A DNA stretch of 64,000 nt from Varroa destructor (taxonomy: Eukaryota > Arthropoda > Arachnida > Mesostigmata > Varroidae). Each line of letters begins with the position of its first letter. Within the stretch, counting starts at the first letter, position 1. The notes under the pieces were generated by a model that made no database searches, was not told where the DNA came from, and was given only the letters and a program-made list of their open reading frames with translations. The position numbers and the translations under genes were made by a program. The stretch lies in NCBI RefSeq assembly GCF_002443255.2, contig NW_019211456.1, forward strand, positions 53,671,743 to 53,735,742. The letters are read 5' to 3'. Below are positions 38,846 to 48,901 of the stretch, one piece after another.

Positions 38846-39080
38846 TAAAGTGGTTATACATCTATACTATGGAAACGCATGCTTATTCTCATGAAAATAA
38901 CATGCTTGAGTAGAACACCGATATATATATTGCCTTCATTGACCTGTTTGATTATCTATCTGGTTCAGATATTCCAAAGTAGTGTATTTTTCAACCAACA
39001 TTTAACGCACAATTATTTTTACTGTATAGAGGGTCAAAGAGTATTACTCTGTTTTGTAAAATGCTATGCAAACAACATAC

Positions 39081-39294
39081 CTGTTGGAAGGTATCGATAG
39101 CGGCTGTATTGCTAAGGTCAAGTATCGTAGGTGTTGATGCTGTCACTGGTCCTCCACGTTTTCCGAGTCTAGACAGAAACTCGTTATTGGCGTTGATTTT
39201 ATTTTTCATCCTCTGCTCCATCATATCTAGAATCATTTTCTGTCGAAGGACGTCTAGCGGGCCCACTACCGACAGATTTGGCATACCGCCTGCC
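39081..39294 (-). CDS. Dh44: CRF-like diuretic hormone (DH44) precursor, exon 2, mature peptide
   Basis: A 214-base exon bounded by a TTCTAAACAG acceptor (39295-39304) and a CAG|GTATGT donor (39081/39080). It completes the split Arg codon from exon 1 and encodes residues 46-116. Residues 46-88 are the hormone: AGGMPN, then LSVVGPLDVLRQK, which carries the S-x-V-x-P-L-D-V-L-R-Q core of insect DH44 peptides, then an amphipathic helix ending NANNEFLSRL. GKR follows (89-91), giving C-terminal amidation and convertase cleavage. The N-terminal cut is after Arg44-Arg45, supplied by the exon junction. The peptide is 43 residues, normal for DH44. In insects DH44 acts through class B GPCRs to raise cAMP in Malpighian tubules and in brain circuits. 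A 25-residue C-terminal tail begins after GKR and continues into a terminal exon not found here. Confidence 0.9.
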
Positions 39295-39487
39295 CTGTTT
39301 AGAACAATAAACAGAGATATACGAAGACTTAAGGAACTTACTGATTTCGATAAATTATTTGGTTTAAATTCGTCTGAAGAGACAATGTTTACTTAATATT
39401 AGAAAGGTTTGATACAATGAACAGAATGAGACGCGCGATCTTTATTGATGTAATGTACGCGATAGTCTTGGTGGGTACAGTTCATTC

Positions 39488-39513
39488 ATATATATATATA
39501 TATATATATATAT
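39488..39513. repeat. (AT)n microsatellite in the DH44 intron
   Basis: Thirteen AT units in tandem, about 190 bases upstream of the exon 2 acceptor. Confidence 0.95.
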
Positions 39514-42329
39514 CCCTATAGCGATTAATTTCGCCAAAATTTTCCTTTTTGCTTTGCTACTGGTTTCAATGATATCGAAGAATCCTTGTTCAACTGTGGT
39601 TGCTTCTTTTTTTATTTTATCGATCGTTTCACCGTAATAAAAGCTGAACGGCATTTTGAAGTCGTCTTTGTTGCAACGGCATTTATATAACTCCTCTTAT
39701 AAACGCGTCCATAACTTCTTCAGAAAACCCATATCTAACTTTCGGATGCCACAGTGGAACTACGCACATCATGAGTAGGTCTATATATACAGGCTTCGCC
39801 GAAGCATATTTTGCCACTGATTCAACTGATTGCCGTTCTACGCTTTTACCCCCAGCCTAGCTTAAACTATAGTATACACCATCAGTTATCTCGTCACTGT
39901 ACCTAGCATGTTACCCGTTCACAGCTGTTTCATAAACCCTTCCTAAGACAAACAAATTTAATTTGCATTACACCTAGCCTAAAGTAAATTATAGTTTGAC
40001 AGCAGACTTGCACTTTTACAGTTAATCCTCCTAGGGTTCTGTGGCACCAACTGAGTGATCTCGTTTCAGATATCGCGTCACAGTCATTCTATTTAATCGA
40101 TTCAATCAATCTATTACCTTGCATTAGTGAGCTCATTATTTCTTCTGTATTGGTCATGCCGCCCTTTCATCTCCATTAATCGCTTCATAACCGTTAAGCT
40201 GTATCTTCCTCCGAAATTGGATTTCATGGTTATTTTGGGGTATGTTTTATTTTTAAAGTAAGAAAAATTCTCAAATGCTTGCATTGAACACACTGAGTAT
40301 TATTCCGAAACGAACAACTGGGATTTGCATAATCCAGGCATCTGCGAAGGGTAAGGAACCAACTATCAACACTTTTTTTTGATAATGATCTGGCATGTTA
40401 CCACATTCCTTGTAAGTTAAGCCGTTTATGAGATTCTATATTGACATCTGTGTGCTTATTTTGTGTCAAATGTTTATTTTTTTCCTTCAATAGAATTCGA
40501 GAAATGAGTCATGTAGAATTTAATAACAAACAGTTTAATCCTTCTGAAATTACCAAGGATTGTCGAACGCAATCACCAAAAAGAGTTAATATTACTCATC
40601 AAATTTCTTAATTAACTCTACCTCATAAGAAGAGGAAGAGGCACGAACTAATCAAATCAGCATTACAGGTTTCTATGGAAGAAAGAGACTATTCCTTGGG
40701 AAAAAGTATTTATACAGCCGAACAATATGAACCGATATGGTCCATATTTCATCAGTTCCCTATTTTTTTCGGCAAAAAACACTATTTTACGATTAGATCA
40801 GATAAAATCGAAAATTATACCTACATACAATGTTGCAGAATTTTATAATTTCTAAAACGACAGGTATTTTTCCCGTATAGTCCTTCAAAAAAAAGCACTC
40901 GATCTGAATGCTTCCTCGATTCGTATACCCATTTCTGCGCCTTCGTTAAAGAATACATGAGGATTGTGAAAATGCTGGAAAAATACCGGGTGGCGTTCGG
41001 GGAACTTTCGTAACCCTCGATCCGCGTATTGCATGTGTTTCTAATTTAAAAACAGGACTTGCCTGAAACAAGAAAAGACACATTTATCTAGCCAAACAAG
41101 ATTACTGTATATCAGAAGATAAAATGCTCATCGTTTTTAAAGCGGTCTAATATTTTAGCAATATATTCGAAAAGTGAAAAAGGCAATTTGGAGCAAAACA
41201 CACCAAAATATTCTATAAAAAAAAAACCTAAAGGTGGGCTCGCGCGATAAATTTACAAATTTTCAGAAATGAACTTTGTTGCCATTCATTAACGCTTTGT
41301 CTCGTCAACCACAATAGGCAAAAATAGCTCTGTCCTCACATTTAATCCTAGATGAAACCGTTTAGGTATATTAGCAAGTAGTAACCCAAGTTTATTTTGA
41401 CATAAAAATAAGATGATAAAGGCAAAAAGGCGTCCTAAATTTTTTTATGTACAACAAATTGTTGTCTTTGATCACACTATTTTTGATGACGAAGAAATAA
41501 AATTGTGTTCCCAGCAAAGATATTCGGACGCAGCTTAGGAGTCTGCACAGCCCTCAATCTAGCACTAATAGAAAAACTTATTCAACACATGAACAGCGCG
41601 GTATTACCTGATATCACTGGTCAAGGCAAAACTGGGTTCGCTGTCATTCGTGCCCATTTGTAGAACAAGAACATCATGGAGGGCTCATATTTGTAACTAC
41701 GAGCTGTCCGATTGAATTTCGTTGCATTTGCCTTTCCAGCCAAATTTTGGATACATTAATAATTTTCCAATTTTGGCATGTATTTCGTTCAATAGTCATC
41801 GAATATTCATTGTCATCATCGTCATCCATGTTTTCATTCGTGACCTAAGGCTTCAGTTAAGCTTTATTTATTTAGTAAACCTTTCGACTTTTACTTCCCC
41901 TTTGCTTAGAGGGCCAGGCTTTCTAAGTGATTACTATAAATTATGTTTTTATATCCATTGTCAGCAGGATTCCTATATTGAGATTTCGGTCTTGGCCGCG
42001 AATATGTACAGAATTACACGACTTTACTTAAAGGGCTTAAAGTATTTTTTTCGAACTTTATGGCGTAAGTTTGTTCGCTTAGTTCATAGTTTCAATGTAA
42101 GACCTTTGACTGTACAAACTGAAAAAAAAACTTACTGTAGAAGAACGTAATACACAAGTATCGCAGATGACTGACAGATGATAGGCTATTGGTTTTGCCG
42201 TAGCGAGAACAACCCTGATCAAATAAGTAGGATGTACTCAGTATATACCAGCAGCTAATTTCGTTGACAAGTGGCTACCTATCACGCACATTAAAGGGCA
42301 AGAATAATCTTTCTGGCAATAAAATGTCC

Positions 42330-42720
42330 TTCCAGCATGAGGTTCATGGAGAAAATGCTACGGTGATTCAAGAAAATCCATTCACTAACTGCTTACGAAA
42401 AACAGGGCTGTAGGCTACCGGAGACACTGATAAGCACTCTACGAGCCTTCCGAGAGGCTACATAAAAGAGTGAACTGGCTTAATGGCTTTCTTGGACTGC
42501 CGAAAACCAACTTGAAAGTATTACAACAGCCCCTGCTCTCCTAAGTTGTTTTTGAGCCAAGAACACCCCAGTAGCTTTGCTAGCTACGAAGTCAAGCAAA
42601 TCGGTTTGAAGACACCATAAAACTCTCTTATTAGTCTTACAACAACAGGATTTGCCTAAACATTAATAACAGGATTTCTTTAGTGATACGATTCGCTGGG
42701 AGAGCGGAAATGTATTTCTT
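42330..42720 (+). mobile_element. second Ty3/Gypsy relic (RT-RNase H junction)
   Basis: LSWTAENQLESITTAPALLSCF at about 42488-42553 matches the F-x-W-T-x-x-x-Q-x-A-F-x-x-L-K-x-x-L-T-T-A-P-V-L-x-x-F junction between Gypsy RT and RNase H. VALLATKSSKS follows and could be the T-D-A-S region. Upstream, STLRAFREAT (about 42435-42465) resembles the L-R-x-F-L-G connection motif. It is antisense to the host DH44 gene, inside its intron, and more decayed than the 15-kb copy. Confidence 0.65.
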
Positions 42721-45700
42721 GAAATTTCATTAATTTAAATCGACTAGCATTGCCAGTACCAGGTGGCAAATATGGATTATGTCTTTGAATTAAAACAGGT
42801 AACTTTTCTCACTAACCAGGGTTCAGTTCTGTGTCTGAAAGCATAGTTACATAATAGAAATTCGTTTCCGCCAAGTAGTAATGAATCCAGAAGCTGCAGA
42901 CATGCACCTGAGCAGCTTTTCTGCTCAGTCAGTCCACTTTTGTACTTTCTGTTCCAGCGTTGTGCTATTCGATTGTTTGTGTACTGTACACTGTAATCAT
43001 TGCTAGCATCCCAACGTGACATAATCGCGATATTCAAGTTGTTTCTTGGATAACTTCTAGGAAATATTTAATTAACGGTTTGTATATCAACACAATTCCT
43101 CGAGAAATACGGGGCAAAATCAATTTAGGTAGTTCGATTAAGACTAGCGTCTGTTGTACACAAATAAACGATAATATAATCGATAATAATAAACTAATAT
43201 ATTTTGGAAAATGTGGAAAATCATATCGGGATTAGCGATAACGGTTAACGATAAGCGTGCATAACCTAAAACAGGAAGTCCCCAGAATATGTCATTATAA
43301 ATGAAGTAAGATTTTGACAATGCTGGCTGGTGGTTGATCACAATGCCTGAATTGTTTTAGGGCCTATTCTAACTATTCTCATATTTAAATCGCTAAATAC
43401 AGCTTCGTGCAGCACTCCGTAAACATTTCCGTTCAGTGTCGTGGTAAGGTCCAAGAGATCCCGATTTTAATTCTGCCATACACAAAGGTGCACGTAAGAC
43501 AATCTCAAGTGAATTCCGAGTTTGAAATCTGAAAGTCACCGATATCATCTTTAAACCGTTTCTGTAAATAACGTGATATCCTGTCGTATCTACCGAGCTT
43601 TCAACGACCTTCTTGTGATAGTAACAAGTACCCCACCTCTTTATCCATTGTCCTATAGAACCCACAAAAAGTAAGACATCTGTACGCAATACCCAAGAGC
43701 ACCCTTAAATTACAAATGTGGGTTTATCCAAAACTCCTGCAAACTATGTTAGGTAAACAATGATGCATGAATTAATGAAGGCCCTTCTGGGAATTACGCA
43801 AGTGTTTGTGACTCTATTGAAGCAATAACCGCAGAATTTGACTAAGAGCTAGAGCCAGGTGGCCAATGCGTTCTGAAATATAAGTTTCATAAGGAGGTCA
43901 AAAACTGATTCCTTTTGTTCTAAACATTTTAGGTCCCTTCCTGCTGGGATACCGTTGCAGAAAGCTCTGCTTCAGGCGTTGTATTAAGTCTGCCCACCAG
44001 CAAAGCTATTTTTAATTCTTAGTACTTAATCCTGCCAAATTTGCCGATCTCTTAGACCCAGTTATTAGCGGCCATTATTCGGGTTACATGTACGACTACC
44101 GGTACTGCTAACTGGAAGTTGTGTTTAGATTGCGAAGTTTCTAATGCTCTCGTACGTCGCTCCTCGGAGCACCTCCTACACGTAGTACCTTAAAACGGGG
44201 CTTGTCTCCCGTATCGTACAAGCCTCAGTAATTTACGCGACTAACTTCTTGAGAAATCTGTGTCTTCTCATAGGTTTGTCACATATGGCTTAAATAATCT
44301 TTTTTGTGATGAGCTCCAACGAAGAAGGCGTATCTGACCTGGTCTTCCTAATACATGTGTTTCCAGTGTTTAGTGTCTATGTAATCCAGGTACTGTAAAA
44401 CTCAAAGCAGGGCAGTTGCACCGCCAAGAAAAATTACTCGCCGTAAGGCATGAACACACTAGTAGACCAACAAGTGGGATTTGTCTTGTTCATGGATTTG
44501 TGAACCTTACTTCAATCACGGAAGCTTACTACTTGATCCAAATGTTCTTAAACATTTGCCTGGCGTTAGTTATGGAATGACATTTAAAAGAATAATTTTC
44601 TCGAGTCGTTCTTGCACAGCACTTCCGGTTTGCAGTGTGTGCATTTCAAACAGGAACCTTACGACTTAACATCCTTTCCAAAACAAAAACATAATTATAA
44701 GTAAAAGGAACTCGTAAAATGGTATAATAATAAAAATATTAACAAATGCGCTCATATACTAACTTACAGAAGGTTAATACTAAAACAGAAGCTGCTTTTC
44801 ATTTTATGATTAAAATGAAAAACCTCAACTTCATACACAGATATGCTGCACTGGTTAGTTAAACCACAGTACTTGCTTTAGATCTCGGCCGAATAAAGAG
44901 CTCAATGCTACACCGATGTCAAAAGTATTTAAATAAATCGAATTTCATATGCTTGTATTTGTTTTTGAATACTTTTCATATTAATGTCACAGAAAATAGG
45001 GCAAATTCATATAGTAAGCTCACAAAGGTACTTACCAACATTTTGAGCCTTTTGTACTGCGCCGTTTTATGGAGTACAGAGAATATTTCTCTTAGTTGAT
45101 CCTTTGCCCAGAGTGTCTCATGACTAAAAGCTGACTAACAACTGACAGCTCTGAATTTTTTTAGCTGTTACAGCGACAGCCATGAGGTAGCAACGCCGTT
45201 TCCGAATTTGTAACTTTTCAGTATTATTCGTGTGATTCTTACTATAGCACCCCCATGTCATTTGGATGTTTTCTTCAATGCGATAAACGTAAAATGCATC
45301 CACCTACGGTTGAAAGGTCTCACTTTTATTAGAAACTGCCTTGCATGGAGACGAACATACAGTTTACTCCTAATAGTGCTTAATTCTTAATTTGTTTCTA
45401 TTGGAGTAATAACAAAGAATTTTCGACCAATGACAATGTTAGACAAACGAGCACTGAAAATGAACCGGTCCATAGTTCTTGTTCCATTCGTTAACTTCCC
45501 TAATTTCCTTGTTCAGTTGTATGTTACAGGGATAAATTATCGCATTTTTTTCATTCTATACTCCAATATGAATAATGTTCGATGGAAATTATGCTCTAAA
45601 ATAATACATATAGGTTTAGGTTCGCCAAAAAGACTATTTATTAGAGAATCTTTACAATTCGAAGGCGATTTAGCCGCATTTAAATTTTACTTTGGAATGT

Positions 45701-47284
45701 TTGAGGAGAGGCTCGTTTCGTAATTTTCCTATCAATTGACTAGTATAAGTACAATTTTGCTTTAAAGCTAGATTTAGAAATTATACACATTTTAGGTCAA
45801 GGAATCGCATTGTGAGCAGAGGCTCAGTCTTTTAAAGTGTGCTTAGTTCATGGACCTACCAAGATTTAGGTCTGTTTCTGTCTTTGGAAAACTTTAACGG
45901 CTTTAACCGGCAAAGGTGTAAAAGAAAAAGTAAATTGTGATTGTTAATACTAAAACTATTTTCCCGACAATCGCAGGTTTTTAGAACCACTTTATAAATC
46001 TGAGCTCCGACAGTGTGCCGGCTCACACTTCGCCGCAAGTATAGATTTTTGCCGGCAGTCAATCTCTACCTTCATTCATAGTTTTCTTTAGGTGACTTCC
46101 TTTTTTATGAAAAAAAAAATTACAATAACATGACGAAGACGATTTGAGAAGCTAGAAGGCGGTTTTAATTTAGTGTTTGAACTACTCAAATGTTATGCAA
46201 AAATTTTCTTTCTAAATTCGCAAACAACTTTTTAGTACAAACTGTGAGTGTCCCAATATTGGCAGTGAAGACTTGTTAAAATCCTGACCAAATACACCAG
46301 GCAGAAATAATCTAAAGAATTTAAATATCAGAAAACGTTTATCTTCACTGTTGCAGCTCAAAGTTTGTTGTAAAATAGCTGTTGTAAAAAGAACTGTTTC
46401 GGTCTTAATACAAAGCGTAGGGGATGAGCGTAGGCCTGATGGGACAAATGTATCCCAATTGATAAGCACTTTTGTATTTAGTAATCCGATTATTAGCATA
46501 TAATAATAATAGGTCTTCTTGAAAAATTTGAAATTACAAAACTGCGTTGATTTGTATGCGTCCTGCGGGGCTGGAGCCGGGGATTCTGAGAGTCTGTTTT
46601 AAAACCTGATAGATTGGGTATATTGAAATTAAGATTAGCGGCACTACATATAATGCCCCTAATCTTAATTGATGTGTGAGATTTTTCAATAATAAAAGAA
46701 TCTAGAAACCTGAAATTTCAATTGATGTCTGACGGTTTAACTAGCAATCTATGTGTTGGAAAAACATAGTTATTAAAAGACTGTACATACATACGAAAAT
46801 TATTTATTTATATACCAGTGTCCCTTAAAATAACGCTTTTTTTGATTAGTATATATACGCCGATTTCGGTAGAAACAGCACCTCCATTAGAAATCCGTGC
46901 GACTATATATTTAGATCCTCACTCCGCTAAGCATTTTTATCAATCAAAACCAGCATGTATACATGTATTACATATATTATAGCTAGCGAACATCTATTAT
47001 ACCAACCTTTTTTGGAGGTGAAGAAATGAAGCTGTCGAGCGAGTTGTTGGTTTCTGTAGAGACCCTCACATCAAAGGCAGCTTCATACCCAGACATATCT
47101 CATCTAATTGCTATAAATTCGAGACTTAACAGTATGTTGGTCAGAATACTGTAGAACCGTTGTTTATCTGGATCAGTCATTGTACAGTAAAGTGTTTCCT
47201 TCCGACATTTATTGAAAAATATGAATTCTATCCCTCTTGCTTTCATTTGTTATAAGGTTTGCCTAAGCTTATCAACTGTTGTGC

Positions 47285-47480
47285 TTTCCAGATGCCCACT
47301 ACCGTCTAAATAAATCGGCTTTCATTCACTTTTGCCTCATAAGAATTGAGTCTGTTAAGAATATCCCTTTAACTATTTCTGGCTCGCAAGTTATCATAAT
47401 TTCCATAGCCAAATTTCCGGATATTCGCCTAGATAAGCACCTGTCAAGCAACGCAAATTTAACTCCGTTCGTAATGAGGA
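47285..47480 (+). mobile_element. LINE reverse transcriptase thumb fragment
   Basis: Plus-strand reading YRLNKSAFIHFC, then LTISGSQV, then SIAKFPDIRLDKHLSSNANL. It matches the L-N-x-x-K-T-x-x-M-x-F ... I-x-x-V-x-x-x-K-F-L-G-x-x-x-D-x-x-L-x-W-x-x-H region that follows the catalytic domain in CR1/Jockey-type LINEs. It lies antisense in the DH44 intron. The short open frame that follows (47490-47720) could be its continuation but shows no motif. Confidence 0.6.
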
Positions 47481-48635
47481 ACTGCTATAATGCCTATTTT
47501 TAAAGCTAAAAAACTCCTGAAAAAATGTTTTCCCCTATATCATGTTTTCTTAAGTGCTAAAGTGGCTTCAAAATGTAAATATTTCAACCTACACTACGAT
47601 AATAAGATTGAATTAATATTGAAACCTAAAAAACCTGCACTAAGGAGCTTGCTCTGCCTACTCCATTTTCTGAATAGATATATTGATATTGTAATAGTCT
47701 TGACAAAAATCGCGACTTAATAAAATAATATTTTTGTTAAGCTTTGAATAAACCATAACAAGCTGTTTATGTTAATGAATAGCCTAAAATAAACAAATAT
47801 GAGCGTGTTATTCTTGTGTTCAAATACCAACCTCGCCATAAATTATAAAAACGATTAATGCAAAAGTAATACACGCCGAACTTCACAGGATAAACCTAAG
47901 GAGCACTAATGTGAAAAACACCACTTAAAACCATTTAAACCATCTCTTCAAACGCCGCAATGCGTCTAAAGAAATATTCACTAGGCACTTCAGGTCAATG
48001 TTCCGTTTTTTCTGTTCAACCATGATCAAAGAAGGCTAGAACTAGTGAGCTTCCCACGAATTTGACAAGGGAAGATAATATAGTCACTGGCTGACTCAAA
48101 TAGTCACCTATCAAATATCTATGTGCGAATCCATCAGACGTATACGTTGAAAAAACTCTATATTCATTTTAAAAAATACGAAGTATTGTTATGTTTCTTG
48201 CTTTGTAAAAGTGTTGGCTTTTTTACATAAAAAAAGGGCAGCAACCAAGCCTAATTTTGATGTCTTTCTATTAGTTAGTAAGTGTTAAAGTTTATATAGT
48301 ATATGGAGAAACAATAAATACAAATGAACGTATGCAACGTATTTTTCGAATTAAATGTTTTAGTCAAACGTTTTTAAACAGCGCACGGAACGCAAATGCC
48401 AAAGGTGTTGAACCTTCTTGGCGCCTCTAAATATAAATTTGCTCTGAGTAGACTGCTGATTGATACGGAGAAAATTCAACGCCCAGCAATCCAAATCACA
48501 TCTTTAGTTTGCTAGCTTGCGGATATTTAATTGATACAATTAAATGTTTATCTAGACTGGTTATTCACAGAGATAACCATGAGATCTTATTAATTCCAAT
48601 ACTGTCACTTGTTGCACTCAAACTTGAGTACTTAC

Positions 48636-48769
48636 CGCCGGTGTAACATGAACGCCTTAGGGTAGGGAAACGTTTGCGGTCCTTGGGGTACGTATGCACT
48701 ACATCCTGGCAACGTAAACGATATTATCGATAAAAGAGCCACCCCTGTGAGCCACGTCGACTGTTTCAT
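48636..48769 (-). CDS. Dh44: CRF-like diuretic hormone (DH44) precursor, exon 1 (signal peptide and spacer)
   Basis: ATG at 48767-48769 opens 44 codons plus two bases, ending at a consensus donor CGGCG|GTAAGT. This exon is too short to stand out as an open frame; it was found from its signal peptide and donor. Residues 1-25 form a signal peptide (STWLTGVALLSIISF core, cut likely after GCSA). A short spacer rich in Pro and Gln begins YVPQGPQ and ends HR. The last two bases CG plus the first base G of exon 2 make Arg45. The Arg44-Arg45 pair is the prohormone convertase site directly before the mature peptide. No upstream ATG occurs in the leader of this exon, and in-frame stops precede the start. 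The precursor architecture (signal, spacer, dibasic, hormone, GKR) is typical of neuropeptides. Confidence 0.88.
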
Positions 48770-48901
48770 CGTTATTTTAGTATCGATGGACGAAAAAAAT
48801 CAGTTAACAACAATGACGACAGGGTGAACTCGCTGGCAACCTGATGCTGCTGCTACAACTTCAACAATAGCTGTAACAGTAGCAAATCTAGCTGACAACT
48901 C
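48770..48901 (-). promoter_or_regulatory. DH44 5' leader and upstream 3' splice site
   Basis: Reading on the minus strand, ACTAAT, then a pyrimidine-rich tract, then CCTTACAG ends at 48902, a strong branch site and acceptor. The 132-base leader that follows contains GTAGCAGCAGCATCAGG and no ATG. A noncoding first exon and the promoter should therefore lie above 48902; I could not locate them. Confidence 0.65.

Larger units (their letters stand above)
39295..48635 (-). other. DH44 intron (about 9.3 kb, phase 2)
   Basis: Joins CG|GTAAGT at 48636/48635 to AAACAG at 39295-39300. The phase-2 ends of both exons match and create CGG (Arg), completing a dibasic site just before the hormone. The intron carries a Gypsy relic (42.3-42.7 kb), a LINE relic (47.3 kb) and an (AT)n array. 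Small open frames inside it, such as those at 43393-43689 and 45430-45723, have no splice or homology support. Confidence 0.85.

Noticed and set aside
39061..39396. 111-codon plus-strand open frame
   Set aside because: It is the antisense shadow of DH44 exon 2, whose minus-strand reading has splice sites and a known hormone motif.
41722..42150. 142-codon plus-strand open frame
   Set aside because: Starts with TTG, is Phe/Ile/Leu-rich as expected of chance AT-rich frames, and has no recognised motif. It lies in the DH44 intron just before a Gypsy relic.
43393..43689. 98-codon minus frame that reads like protein
   Set aside because: No ATG, no family match and no convincing acceptor-donor pair. 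Frames of this length are expected several times by chance. It would also disrupt the exact phase-2 join of the DH44 exons if included.
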